Counted from the stretch's first letter, positions 1-7,721 are shown. The stretch is DNA of 48,396 bases from Candidatus Harrisonbacteria bacterium RIFCSPLOWO2_01_FULL_44_18 (GCA_001817915.1 MHJJ01000004.1:1-48396), one strand, 5' to 3'. Numbers and translations are program-made. Notes: generated by a model from the sequence alone, not told the origin.

Positions 1-2
1 TC

Positions 3-236
3 GTTTTCTCAAGTTGCGTCCTGTCACTAACTGGATATTTACCAACACATGTTTATACCGGAGATAATTACAGTGTTCGTTGGGAAAGAGTAAAACCGGA
101 ATTTAGAAAATTCAAAAGATATGATGAAATCTCGGCAACAGATATACGAAAATTGCTGAACGAGAAAAATTTTGACGAAGTAAAAAAGCTAGTGCCAGAG
201 CAAATTTTTGAGATGGTCAAAACCAAACGAAAATAG
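3..236 (+). CDS. Nucleotidyltransferase (cytidylyltransferase-like), C-terminal part
   Basis: The gene enters from the left edge; only about 77 codons are visible, ending in TAG at 234-236. The translation has VYTGDNYSVRWERVKP followed by ISATDIRKLL. That arrangement resembles the ISGTEIRR-type C-terminal motif of the NMN/phosphopantetheine adenylyltransferase and cytidylyltransferase superfamily, which binds the nucleotide triphosphate. Such enzymes transfer NMP to a phosphorylated substrate. The N-terminal HxGH site, which would settle the substrate, lies outside the window, so NMN adenylyltransferase is only one possibility. Family assignment is reasonably sure, substrate unknown. Confidence 0.65.
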   Translation, partial: VFSSCVLSLTGYLPTHVYTGDNYSVRWERVKPEFRKFKRYDEISATDIRKLLNEKNFDEVKKLVPEQIFEMVKTKRK

Positions 237-554
237 ACACAACTTCGGCCATCGCTTTCCGGCGAGCGGGCAAGGCGTTTCCTCCCCCTCGCCCCCTCCA
301 CGCCTTGCCCGCGAGCAAAAACAGAGGCCGCACCCGCCATCCTGCTCGTTCAGAGCAGAGCACCACAGAAAATTTTTGTTTTCCTTTTAGAAGAAAATTG
401 GTCGCGCGCAAATCCAAAACCGCAAACAAAACTTTTCTTTGGTGGGGCGAGCGTTAGCGAGCGGCGGCGGGGCGGCTTCCATTGGTCAGGAATTTTTGAT
501 AAAATAGGTTCGAGCGAAGTCGTAAAGATACTCAAATTTTACTAGTAAAATTTG
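237..554. other. Gene-free stretch with a palindrome
   Basis: No convincing gene. A GC-rich inverted repeat pairs GGCAAGGCG near 270 with CGCCTTGCC near 300 around a C-rich loop. The segment 445-475 is a GC-rich block with repeated GCGAGC words. A perfect AAATTTTACTAGTAAAATTT palindrome lies at about 534-553, just before tRNA-Gly, and could serve as a weak terminator for the minus-strand tRNAs. All reading frames here look like chance. Confidence 0.5.
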
Positions 555-625
555 AGCGGGATACCGGAATCGAACCGGCGCCATCACCTTGGCAAGGTGG
601 CGTACTGCCACTATACTAATCCCGC
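555..625 (-). tRNA. tRNA-Gly (GCC)
   Basis: The reverse complement folds as a cloverleaf: acceptor GCGGGAT/ATCCCGC, a D-arm with GTATAGTGGCAGTAC, anticodon stem CCACC/GGTGA-type with loop TTGCCAA (anticodon GCC), and T-arm CCGG-TTCGATT-CCGG. No CCA is encoded, so it needs the CCA-adding enzyme found at 26193. It is probably cotranscribed with the tRNA-Arg 45 nt upstream of it on the same strand. Confidence 0.93.
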
Positions 626-670
626 AAATTATTGGTTTATTATTTTCCTTCGATGCGCGAAGTCGAAGTG

Positions 671-742
671 TGCGCCCGCGGGGAATCGAACCTCGATTTC
701 ATCCTCCGCAGGGATGCGCTCTATCCATTGAGCTACGGGCGC
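671..742 (-). tRNA. tRNA-Arg (GCG)
   Basis: The reverse complement gives acceptor GCGCCCG/CGGGCGC with discriminator A, anticodon stem CATCC/GGATG with loop CTGCGGA, and a T-arm with GGTTCGATTCC. The anticodon reads GCG (decodes CGC and CGU). Bacteria normally use ACG deaminated to ICG for these codons, so a genomically encoded GCG is unusual. No CCA is encoded. Confidence 0.92.
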
Positions 743-757
743 GTTGATAAGACGGAG

Positions 758-1231
758 TTAAAATCGTAAAAATTTCGCGATGTGATCCGTCAAGGATTCA
801 TCGTGTTCTATTTCCGGCATAAAACGGAGAAGAAAATTTTTAACTTTCTCATTGTCTTTGCTGTTAATCCAAACTTTCAGATACGGGCTTATTTTGGCCT
901 TGGTTCGAAAGATCAATTCGGTAAATTCGGGTTTTTCATGATCCGGCGTTTTCGGGGTAAACCCGATTAGATTTTCATAAGCATAAAACTTTAGGCCGCC
1001 GATGTCCAATCCTCTTTCATCCAGGCGAAAATCGATGTCTTTTGGCGATTGTCTGCCCCAGAAAATAATCATCGTTTCGGCGATTATCACAAATATCGCG
1101 AAAAGAAAATTTTTCTGCAAAAACGCTATGGCCAGAATGATAATCGCCGCGATAATCGTAACCCAGTACCAAGAAACATCTTTGTGATAATAAGTAAATT
1201 CGGGAGCCGACCACTTAATTTCTTTCTCCAT
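758..1231 (-). CDS. Small conserved membrane protein (function unknown)
   Basis: 157 codons. The N-terminus (about 20 residues, including WSAPEFTYYHKD) is followed by two closely spaced hydrophobic helices at about residues 22-38 and 42-58, then a soluble C-terminal domain of about 95 residues with mixed charge. The layout (two-helix hairpin plus a small soluble domain) resembles PH-like or DUF5673-type membrane proteins common in Patescibacteria, but I cannot confirm the family by eye. It lies 28 nt downstream of ddl on the same strand and may share its transcript, followed by tRNA-Arg and tRNA-Gly. No enzymatic motif is visible. Confidence 0.75.
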   Translation of the reverse strand: MEKEIKWSAPEFTYYHKDVSWYWVTIIAAIIILAIAFLQKNFLFAIFVIIAETMIIFWGRQSPKDIDFRLDERGLDIGGLKFYAYENLIGFTPKTPDHEKPEFTELIFRTKAKISPYLKVWINSKDNEKVKNFLLRFMPEIEHDESLTDHIAKFLRF

Positions 1232-1247
1232 ACCGTAAATTATACCA

Positions 1248-1274
1248 AGTAACTAGTAACTAGTAACTAGTAAC
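1248..1274. repeat. Tandem heptamer repeat at the 3' end of ddl
   Basis: AGTAAC followed by three exact copies of TAGTAAC. The repeat supplies the last codons and stop codon of ddl on the minus strand. A related heptamer array (CAGTTAC units) lies in frame inside mltG near 41830-41852. Confidence 0.85.
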
Positions 1275-2219
1275 TTTTTTCAGCGCCGATTCAATGATAA
1301 GGTCCAGCATTTGTGGAAAGCTGATTCCAGCCGCTTTTGCCGCTTGCGGCAATAAACTCGTTTTGGTCATCCCCGGAATGGTGTTTATTTCTAAGACATA
1401 TATTTTTAATTTTTCTACGATCATGTCCGTTCTTGACATCCCGGAAGCTCCAATCAGGCGATGAGTTTTTTTGGCTATATCTTGGATTTTTTTGGTTAAA
1501 TTTTTCGGCAGTCGGGCGGGTGTAATTTCTTGAGAGCCGCCGGGCAGGTATTTAGATTTGTAATCAAAAAATTCGCCGCTTTTGGGAATTATCTCCGTTG
1601 GGGGCAAAGCAACTAATTTTCCATTTTTTTCTATGGCGCCGCAAGTAACTTCGCGGCCAAGAATGTATTTTTGAATCATTATCCGGCCGGAATATTGTCC
1701 AGCCGACAACAAAGCCGGTAAAAACCGATTTTTATTTTTTACGATACTGACGCCTACACTTGAGCCGTGATTCGCGGGTTTTATAACCAGCGGCAGGGAC
1801 ACGGCCAACTTATTCAGCCGGCAAAGGCCTATTTCTTCTTTACGCAAAGTTACAAATTTTGGCACAGCTAAGCCGGATTTTTTAAACAACTCCAGCGAAG
1901 CCGGTTTATTCATTCCTAGCCAGCTGGATAGCGAGTTGGAGCCCGTATATGGGATTTGAAGTTTTTCCAGCAATGATTGAATCTGGCCGTCTTCTCCGTA
2001 CGCGCCATGCATCGCGATAAAAGCGACATCATATTCCTTTTTCACTTTTTCCGGAGATATCGGCCAGCGTCCGTTTCTGGAAATTACAATGCCCTTCGCG
2101 AAATATTTGCTTTTATCAAGAGCGCCGAGAATCATCTTGCCGGTCGCTAAAGAAACATTATGCTCCGCTGACGGGCCGCCCATTAAAACCGCAATTTTGA
2201 TTTTACGATCTTTATTCAT
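1260..2219 (-). CDS. ddl: D-alanine--D-alanine ligase
   Basis: 319 codons, the normal size for Ddl. It is an ATP-grasp enzyme that joins two D-alanines for the peptidoglycan stem peptide in the cytoplasm. The N-terminus has the family signature AVLMGGPSAEHNVSLATG. The centre has PLVIKPANHGSSVGVS (ATP-grasp Lys and Gly-rich loop). Later come FDYKSKYLPGG and the C-terminal metal-binding LEINTIPGMT. All key segments are present. The last residues (VTSY) come from a TAGTAAC tandem repeat that has overwritten the extreme 3' end without harming the core. With rodA and mltG elsewhere in the window, it indicates that the cell makes its own murein. Confidence 0.96.
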   Translation of the reverse strand: MNKDRKIKIAVLMGGPSAEHNVSLATGKMILGALDKSKYFAKGIVISRNGRWPISPEKVKKEYDVAFIAMHGAYGEDGQIQSLLEKLQIPYTGSNSLSSWLGMNKPASLELFKKSGLAVPKFVTLRKEEIGLCRLNKLAVSLPLVIKPANHGSSVGVSIVKNKNRFLPALLSAGQYSGRIMIQKYILGREVTCGAIEKNGKLVALPPTEIIPKSGEFFDYKSKYLPGGSQEITPARLPKNLTKKIQDIAKKTHRLIGASGMSRTDMIVEKLKIYVLEINTIPGMTKTSLLPQAAKAAGISFPQMLDLIIESALKKVTSY

Positions 2220-2287
2220 TGTTCGTATATTATCAGTTATTTATTATAAAGACAATTTATGTTACTATATAAGCGAAATTAACAAGC

Positions 2288-2360
2288 GCCCTCGTGGTGA
2301 AATTGGATATCACGACAGGCTTCGAACCTGTTATTCCCCGTTCGAGTCGGGGCGAGGGCA
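2288..2360 (+). tRNA. tRNA-Arg (TCG)
   Basis: Cloverleaf with acceptor GCCCTCG/CGAGGGC and discriminator A, anticodon stem ACAGG/CCTGT with loop CTTCGAA (anticodon TCG, codon CGA), and a T-arm with CCCCGTTCGAGTCGGGG. No CCA is encoded. It starts the transcript that continues through tRNA-Lys into recG. A TATATAA-like -10 element lies about 20-25 nt upstream. Confidence 0.93.
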
Positions 2361-2380
2361 TCCTTCGACAAGTTCAGGAT
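2361..2380. repeat. Dispersed CCTTCGACAAG/CTCAGG element
   Basis: A short palindrome-like unit (CCTTCGACAAGTTCAGG) fills the gap between two tRNAs. Related copies are at 10783-10805 (inside tsaD), near 18010-18027 (3' end of a small gene), near 30034 (partial) and near 38213 (intron 7). Confidence 0.8.
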
Positions 2381-2384
2381 AAAT

Positions 2385-2460
2385 GCATCCCTAGCTCAAT
2401 TGGCAGAGCAGATCCCTCTTAAGGATAAGGTTCTGGGTTCGACCCCCAGGGGATGCACCA
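2385..2460 (+). tRNA. tRNA-Lys (CTT)
   Basis: Acceptor GCATCCC/GGGATGC, D-arm GCTCAATTGGCAGAGC, anticodon loop CTCTTAA (anticodon CTT), T-arm CTGGG-TTCGACC-CCCAG, and an encoded 3' ACCA. The CCA ends at 2460 and the recG start codon is at 2461, with no spacer. Confidence 0.92.
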
Positions 2461-4614
2461 ATGATAAAACTGATTACAAAACTTGCTCAGATCAGGGAAG
2501 TTACGCCGCGGCTTTTATCAAGATTAGAAAAATTGGGAATCATCACCGTCAAGGATTTACTTTGGCATTTTCCTTTTCGATATGAAGATTTTTCCAAGAT
2601 TGTTAAAATCGCCGACCTCCAGCTTAATGAGAGGGTGACTATTCAGGGGGTTGTAAAGCAGATAAGGATGCGGCGCGCTTGGCGTCGCAATATGTTAATT
2701 ATAGAAGCGGTGATTGTTGATGAAACCGGCGGGATCAAGGCGATTTGGTTTAATCAGCCGTATATTATGACAATACTGCGCGCCGGAAGGCAAGCGAATT
2801 TTGCCGGGAAAGTCGTGCTGCGAGACGGGGACTATTATCTTTCTAACCCAACCTATGAATCAACCGGCGGCCGAACTGCCGAAACAAAACATACGGCCGG
2901 CTTGATACCGATTTATCCGGAGACAAAGGGCTTAACATCAAAAGGACTTCGCTATCTCATAAAACCGATTTTAGGCGCGCTGGAAAAATTGGAAGATTTT
3001 ATACCGGAGAAGATTTTAACTGACTACGAGCTTCCGGACATAAACATCGCTCTTAAAAAAATTCATTTTCCTTTAAAAATATCACAGAGCGAGCAAGCGA
3101 GAAAACGTTTCGCGTTTGAGGATCTTTTTTTGCTGCAATTGAACAATTTTAAAATTCGGCTTCGCCTAGCCAAAGAAAAAGCGGCCGCTCTGGCAATTCT
3201 TGCGCCGGAATTAGAAAAAATAATTAAGGGTTTGCCTTTCGCGTTAACGTTTTCGCAAAAAAGGAGTCTGGAGGAAATTCTTGAAGATATTCAAAAAACA
3301 CAGCCGATGAACCGTCTTTTGCAGGGCGACGTTGGTTCCGGCAAGACAGTGGTCGTGGCAATCGCCGCGATAGCGGCCGCCGCGAGCGACAAGCAAACGG
3401 CTTTTATGGCGCCGACGGAAATTTTAGCTCGACAGCATTATAAAACTCTGACCAAGACTTTCGGTTATCTGAATATCGGCATCGGACTTTTAACCAGTGG
3501 CGAGGCGCGGGCTTTTTATGGCGATGCCTTGGAGAATGAAGTGAAGAAAAGCGAACTTTTAAAGCAAGTTGAAAATGGCAGTATAAAAATACTTGTCGGC
3601 ACTCACGCGCTTATTGCCAAGCGCGGAAAGCAAAAAGGAGTGAAGTTTCAAGATTTAGCATTGGTGATTGTTGATGAGCAACATCGCTTCGGCGTTGATC
3701 AGAGGGCGGCTCTAGTCCGACAAGAAAATGAAAACGCCGCCAGCGAAACCAGCGTTCATTTTTTATCAATGAGCGCTACCCCGATTCCGCGCACTTTGTC
3801 GCTTACGCTTTTCGGCGATCTTGATCTTTCTTTGATAACAGAACTTCCCAGCGGCCGAAAGCCAATCATTACTAAAATAGTGTCGCTCGCGAATCGCCAG
3901 AAAGCCTATAATTTTATTAGAGAACAAATTAAAAAAGGAAGGCAGGCGTTTGTAATCTGCCCGCGCATATCAGCTTCTGAAAACGGCAGTGAGTTTATTA
4001 TCGAAAAACGAAAAAATCTTTGGCTGGATGTTAAAAACGTAACAGAGGAATATGAAAGATTATCCAAAAAAGTATTTCTTGATTTAAGAGTCGCCATGCT
4101 TCACGGCAGACTTAAGAGCGCCGAGAAAGAAAAAATTATGGCCGATTTCGCGGCGGACAAGATAGATATTTTAGTTTCCACTTCAGTTATTGAAGTTGGA
4201 ATCGATATTCCTAACGCCAGTATTATGATGATTGAAGGGGCGGATCGTTTTGGTTTATCCCAGCTTTATCAATTCCGCGGCCGCGTGGGGCGAGCCGAGC
4301 ATCAATCTTTTTGTTTGTTGTTCACCGATTCAGAGTTGCCGACAACGCATAAAAGATTAACCTCATTATTGGAGGCGAAGAATGGTTTTGAGTTGGCTGA
4401 AAAAGATTTGGCCATACGGGGCCCCGGACAGTTTATCGGAGAAAAGCAAACCGGCTTGCCGGATCTGGCAATGAAATCTTTAAATGACCTGGAGTTGGTT
4501 AGGGATGCCAGAGCAGCCGCGGCGGAAATAATAAAGAAAGATCCGAATTTAAAAAATTTCGCGCCTTTGAAAGTGAGATTACAGGAATTCCAAAAGCAGA
4601 TTCATCTAGAGTAG
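2461..4614 (+). CDS. recG: ATP-dependent DNA helicase RecG
   Basis: 717 codons, full length for RecG, which remodels stalled forks and Holliday junctions. The N-terminal wedge/OB domain (about residues 60-150, with VTIQGVVKQIR) precedes helicase motifs: Walker A GDVGSGKT at about 290, motif II DEQHRFGV at about 405, motif III MSATPIPRT, motif V STSVIEVGIDIPNA, motif VI QFRGRVGR, and the C-terminal LAIRGPGQFIGEKQTG hook. The start was chosen as the ATG touching the CCA end of tRNA-Lys. Translation gives MIKLITKLAQIREVTPRL, which resembles RecG N-termini. There is therefore no ribosome-binding site of its own; the mRNA probably begins at, or overlaps, the tRNA end. Confidence 0.96.
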   Translation: MIKLITKLAQIREVTPRLLSRLEKLGIITVKDLLWHFPFRYEDFSKIVKIADLQLNERVTIQGVVKQIRMRRAWRRNMLIIEAVIVDETGGIKAIWFNQPYIMTILRAGRQANFAGKVVLRDGDYYLSNPTYESTGGRTAETKHTAGLIPIYPETKGLTSKGLRYLIKPILGALEKLEDFIPEKILTDYELPDINIALKKIHFPLKISQSEQARKRFAFEDLFLLQLNNFKIRLRLAKEKAAALAILAPELEKIIKGLPFALTFSQKRSLEEILEDIQKTQPMNRLLQGDVGSGKTVVVAIAAIAAAASDKQTAFMAPTEILARQHYKTLTKTFGYLNIGIGLLTSGEARAFYGDALENEVKKSELLKQVENGSIKILVGTHALIAKRGKQKGVKFQDLALVIVDEQHRFGVDQRAALVRQENENAASETSVHFLSMSATPIPRTLSLTLFGDLDLSLITELPSGRKPIITKIVSLANRQKAYNFIREQIKKGRQAFVICPRISASENGSEFIIEKRKNLWLDVKNVTEEYERLSKKVFLDLRVAMLHGRLKSAEKEKIMADFAADKIDILVSTSVIEVGIDIPNASIMMIEGADRFGLSQLYQFRGRVGRAEHQSFCLLFTDSELPTTHKRLTSLLEAKNGFELAEKDLAIRGPGQFIGEKQTGLPDLAMKSLNDLELVRDARAAAAEIIKKDPNLKNFAPLKVRLQEFQKQIHLE

Positions 4615-5208
4615 AAATCTACTCCGACCAAGGTCGGAGTGGTACTTCGCCCCGCTATACGCGGGTCTTCGTACCTATCGCCAAATGATGAGATTTAAAC
4701 ATACTCATCATTTGGCGGGATTTATCACACACATAACTTATGTGTGTGATTTATTCTCCTTCGCCGAATACTACGGGCGTCAGCCCGTAGATGCCCTGCC
4801 TTCGCAGCCGAAGCGGCTGCTTCGGCGGAGTAGGCAAGACGAGGAGAATACCCTTCCGAAGCTTTAGCGAAGGAGGGTTACTTTGGTTTGGCTACGCCCG
4901 TCCTCCGCAGTAGCTGTCGCTACAGCTACGGAGGATGGAGAAGAATTCCGTTCAGATCCCCCGAGCTTACGCTCGGGGAGCTTCATATAATTTCCTCCGT
5001 CCCGCAATGCGGGGTTGTCCGTAGTCCCGCATTGCGGGACGGAAATTATAATTATAAACCATATCCGATTTCGTAAGATTTCCCCGCCCCGTCAATTATT
5101 ATCGTTATCGCCAATCTATCGACTTGCGATGTCGATAGATTGGCTGTGATGACTTGCGATGTCGATAGCCCGGTTTTTAATTTTGTCGAGATCGAATTTT
5201 TCAATTGA

Positions 5209-5240
5209 TACTTCTATATTCCGATTGTGAAATAGAAGTA
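5209..5240 (+). repeat. 32-bp palindromic element, copy 1
   Basis: TACTTCTAT and ATAGAAGTA arms enclose the 14-nt spacer ATTCCGATTGTGAA. Copy 2 lies 110 bp downstream and an inverted copy 3 is at 12400, all identical over 32 bp as far as I can read. Confidence 0.9.
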
Positions 5241-5318
5241 CGGAATCAACAGAATACTAAACTATTATGAATATGAAGCCCAAGATGTATCTAGGATTGC
5301 ACAATCATCTCAAGTTGA

Positions 5319-5350
5319 TACTTCTATATTCCGATTGTGAAATAGAAGTA
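5319..5350 (+). repeat. 32-bp palindromic element, copy 2
   Basis: Same arms and spacer as the copy at 5209, in the same orientation. The preceding few bases (TTGA) are also shared. Confidence 0.9.
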
Positions 5351-5424
5351 TGAAAAAATAAAATTAGAATATTGAACATTCGCAAGACTTAAATACTCGG
5401 CCCGTATGCAGACCTGACTTAACA

Positions 5425-5453
5425 ATAAAAAATCGTCCGTCAGCCGACGGACG
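5425..5453 (-). terminator. Rho-independent terminator of the DoxX gene
   Basis: Stem CGTCCGTC/GACGGACG followed on the minus strand by a T-rich tract (A run at 5427-5432 on the plus strand), 16 nt after the DoxX stop codon. The stem is also a member of the dispersed CCGTCAGCNGACGG repeat family (other members near 18040, 30099, 31393, 38450). Confidence 0.85.
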
Positions 5454-5468
5454 GTTTTCTGGCAGAAA

Positions 5469-5882
5469 TTATAGGCGCAAATAGCTGTCCAATGAAACTA
5501 GGCCGCTGCCGCTGGTAGCCAAAACAAGGGCCGAGGCCACTAAAAGCAAATCAAATTCGTAACCGCCGGCCAGTTTTTGTTTTCTTTTCATTTTCCAAGC
5601 GGTAGCCACCAACATTTGGATAGCAATTAAAATCGCGGCTAATTGAGTGAACAACCCGGCTATTAACAGCAAGCCGCCAAAAAATTCCACCATAGCCACT
5701 ATTGTTCCCCAAAATGCTCCCGGCTTAAAACCCATCATTTCAAAGTTGGCGTGGGTTTCTTTAAGATTTTTAATTTTTGGCCAGCCGTGAACTAAAAAGA
5801 TCAGACCCAAGACAATTCTTAAAAGCAGAAGGCCAAAATCGTTGAACACTAATAAAGTTTGAAACATAGATAAAGAACTCAT
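5469..5882 (-). CDS. DoxX family membrane protein
   Basis: 137 codons from the chosen ATG (MSSLSMFQTLL). Four hydrophobic helices and the DoxX hallmarks LLLLRIVLGLIFLVHGWPKI and FFGGLLLIAGLFTQLAA are visible. DoxX proteins are small quinone- or thiol-redox-associated membrane proteins; the exact role here is unknown. The start at 5882 is preferred because GGAGGT lies 9 nt upstream. The reading frame extends 11 codons further (MTSIAAGGILE), but that part, together with the ribosome-binding site, is contributed by the left arm of the inverted repeat at 5874-6146. The repeat therefore supplies the translation start region. Confidence 0.88.
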   Translation of the reverse strand: MSSLSMFQTLLVFNDFGLLLLRIVLGLIFLVHGWPKIKNLKETHANFEMMGFKPGAFWGTIVAMVEFFGGLLLIAGLFTQLAAILIAIQMLVATAWKMKRKQKLAGGYEFDLLLVASALVLATSGSGLVSLDSYLRL

Positions 5883-6146
5883 CTCAAGAATACCTCCAGC
5901 CGCGATGCTAGTCAATTTCGTCTAGCACAAGGAGCGACGACGAAGGTGTATCCTCTGCGATACTCCGAGGAGAAGCGACGCCGCGATAGACGAAATTGAC
6001 TGTATCCTTTCAGGTTGCGGAGATTTTCTCGTCCCGCTACGTTACTCCTCGTCAATGTAGTTAAAACTACAATTTCCTCGTCGTGCCTTGCGGATACGAG
6101 AAAATCTCTCGCAACGCGGCTTGGGAGTATTTTTGAGATGGGTTCT
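5874..6146. repeat. 273-bp branched inverted-repeat element
   Basis: The outer arms (5874-5908 and 6113-6146) are about 34 nt long and match at roughly 30 positions; shared words include AGAAC, CATCTCAA, AATAC and GCCGCG. Nested inside are an exact 15-bp pair (5910-5924 with 5987-6001) and an exact 13-bp pair (6020-6032 with 6096-6108). The whole could fold as a multi-branched cruciform or RNA. The left arm overlaps the 5' end of the DoxX gene. A related half-copy is at 25754-25797 upstream of thyA. Confidence 0.8.
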
Positions 6147-6207
6147 AAATTAGTTCTGTAAATTTCGACCGTTTAACATTTTTTTATATCATATATATCA
6201 TAACAAT

Positions 6208-6651
6208 TTAAAGCAAAACGCTCAAAAAATATCCTAAAGAGAATCCGTAAACCGCGTACGCTATTAAGCTGGCCGCGCCAACAATTAATATTCCCTTTTG
6301 AGTTCTGGAGCCGAAAATTCCTTGGCCGGTTATCGGTAAAAATAAAAGATTAAAAAGCAGCCAAAGTATTATTCCGAAAACAATCGCTGAACCGACTGTT
6401 AACTTGAAAATTATGCCGGCGGCCGCCAAGTAATAAAAAATAATTCCTAAAACAACGCCGTTCAATAGATACCAAAAAATTCCTATGGCGCCAGGAAGCA
6501 ATCCTCGCGATTCTCTGCCGAAAATCATTTGTCCTAACATCAGCGGCGTGGATTTCTCGAGTGTTTTTATGCCGATAGCCCTCGCGACCATTATTAGTCC
6601 CGACATTATCAGAGTTGCCAAAAGACCAGAAAGTAAGATATTTAAAAACAT
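6208..6651 (-). CDS. Four-helix membrane protein, function unknown
   Basis: 147 codons, strongly hydrophobic, with about four membrane helices (near residues 3-25, 55-78, 84-105 and 122-145). An internal conserved-looking stretch, TPLMLGQMIFGRESRGLLPG, lies on the first loop. The pattern is reminiscent of small DUF6789/DUF2938-type membrane proteins, but I do not recognise it firmly. It starts at an ATG whose upstream region overlaps an AT-rich promoter-like segment (6655-6690). No neighbour suggests a pathway. Confidence 0.72.
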   Translation of the reverse strand: MFLNILLSGLLATLIMSGLIMVARAIGIKTLEKSTPLMLGQMIFGRESRGLLPGAIGIFWYLLNGVVLGIIFYYLAAAGIIFKLTVGSAIVFGIILWLLFNLLFLPITGQGIFGSRTQKGILIVGAASLIAYAVYGFSLGYFLSVLL

Positions 6652-6704
6652 TGCGGTTTTATTTATTATATCATATTATTACAATAATTCAGAGTTGAAT
6701 TTTC

Positions 6705-6776
6705 GGCCTCATCGTCTAATGGCTAGGACGGCGCCCTTTCACGGCGTAAATAGGGGTTCGATTCCCCTTGAGGCTA
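6705..6776 (+). tRNA. tRNA-Glu (TTC)
   Basis: Acceptor GGCCTCA/TGAGGCT (first pair G.U), D-arm GTCTAATGGCTAGGAC, anticodon stem GCGCC/GGCGT with loop CTTTCAC (anticodon TTC), T-arm AGGGG-TTCGATT-CCCCT, discriminator A. The genome continues with CA, not a full CCA. Confidence 0.92.
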
Positions 6777-6804
6777 CAAGCAATCGAAATTATATGGGGA
6801 ACAA

Positions 6805-6842
6805 GCGCCGGTAATACGGGTTCGATTCCCGTTGGGGCTACA
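6805..6842 (+). pseudogene. tRNA-Glu-like 3' remnant
   Basis: GCGCC-GGTAATA looks like the anticodon stem of the preceding tRNA-Glu with its loop deleted. It is followed by an intact T-arm (ACGGG-TTCGATT-CCCGT) and TGGGGCTACA, matching the 3' end of tRNA-Glu (TGAGGCTACA). No matching 5' half or D-arm is seen, so this is a decayed tandem copy. Confidence 0.65.
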
Positions 6843-6915
6843 CATTGCTCCTCGCGCCTTGAATATAATCAAAATTGTCTCCGCTAAATTGACTCTGGCT
6901 CGGATCCTGCGTTCC

Positions 6916-6945
6916 AAAATAAACTCCGGCCTTAAAGGGCCGGAG
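6916..6945 (-). terminator. Terminator of the site-2 protease gene
   Basis: Stem CTCCGGCC/GGCCGGAG, followed on the minus strand by TTTATTTT. It lies immediately after the protease stop codon at 6952. Confidence 0.88.
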
Positions 6946-6951
6946 CGCTTT

Positions 6952-7653
6952 TTACTTAGAAATTTTTACGACATCGTTGAAAGTCGCAAAAACTAGGAGA
7001 GAGAGGAGCAGAATTATGCCAACAATCTGCAGGACGCGATTTATTTTTGCCGCTCTTTGATTTCCTAAAAATTTTTCAAGGAAAGCCATCAAGATTCTAC
7101 CGCCGTCCAACGGAGGAAGCGGTAAGACATTGAACATAGCAATGGCCAAGCTTATAAATGCAACGGTCAGGAGATAGGGCATGGAATCCCCGACAAGCAT
7201 TTGTCCGATGCCGATCGGTCCGGAAACCGAATCCTCGGGGCGAACATTTCCTTTCATCAGTATTGCTATAAATATCGGCCATCCGCCAAGCCAGATTGTG
7301 AAAGAAACGAAAACCGCTTTGAAAAAATTTGCCCCCAGTATAACTAACAGTAGAATTGCTAATAGCACATTACTCAACATTCCCGAGACATAAACGAAGA
7401 GTTTTTTGAGAAGCGATTTTTGCGTCAAAGCTTCCTCGTCCAACATTACATAGCCCCCCAGAAAGATCGGGCTGATTATCAATTCATTGAGTATGGGGAC
7501 ATTTTTGATTTTTAGTCCCGGCCCTATCCCGATGCTGAATCTTTTAACTTTGACTCCGCATAAAATCGCGGCAATTGCGTGGCCAAGTTCGTGAATACTT
7601 ATAATCAAGACAAAGCAAAACGCGATTTTCAGAAGTCCAATTAGGACGGCCAT
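6952..7653 (-). CDS. Site-2 protease family (M50) intramembrane metalloprotease
   Basis: 233 codons. The first helix carries the zinc motif HELGH (SIHELGHAIAAILCG), and a C-terminal helix has NVLPLPPLDGGR, the third zinc ligand segment of M50 proteases. These enzymes cut transmembrane substrates such as anti-sigma factors. At 233 residues it is about half the length of RseP. No PDZ domain is apparent between the two catalytic helices, so it is a minimal M50 enzyme. GGAGGTGACG stands just before the ATG. The gene is divergent from the small anchored protein at 7765. Confidence 0.9.
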   Translation of the reverse strand: MAVLIGLLKIAFCFVLIISIHELGHAIAAILCGVKVKRFSIGIGPGLKIKNVPILNELIISPIFLGGYVMLDEEALTQKSLLKKLFVYVSGMLSNVLLAILLLVILGANFFKAVFVSFTIWLGGWPIFIAILMKGNVRPEDSVSGPIGIGQMLVGDSMPYLLTVAFISLAIAMFNVLPLPPLDGGRILMAFLEKFLGNQRAAKINRVLQIVGIILLLSLLVFATFNDVVKISK

Positions 7654-7721
7654 TCGTCACCTCCAGATTCAGATATGGCATTTTCAAAAAGCTGTTTAGA
7701 TTTTATCACGGATGCCCGGAA

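Larger units (their letters stand above)
4615..5424. other. Gene-free run of about ten palindromes
   Basis: 810 bases without a believable gene but with successive inverted repeats. They include CTCCGACC/GGTCGGAG (4621-4639), CGCCAAATGATGAG/CTCATCATTTGGCG (4679-4717), ATCACACACATAA/TTATGTGTGTGAT (4724-4751), CTACGGGC/GCCCGTAG near 4772-4791, an outer ATTCTCCT/AGGAGAAT pair, TCCTCCG/CGGAGGA near 4904-4935, CCCCGAGC/GCTCGGGG near 4959-4978, and ATAATTTCC/GGAAATTAT enclosing CCGTCCCGCAATGCGGG copies (4986-5050). AATCTATCGAC/GTCGATAGATT follows near 5113-5141, then two 32-bp elements. This looks like a landing zone for palindromic repeats. Confidence 0.7.
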
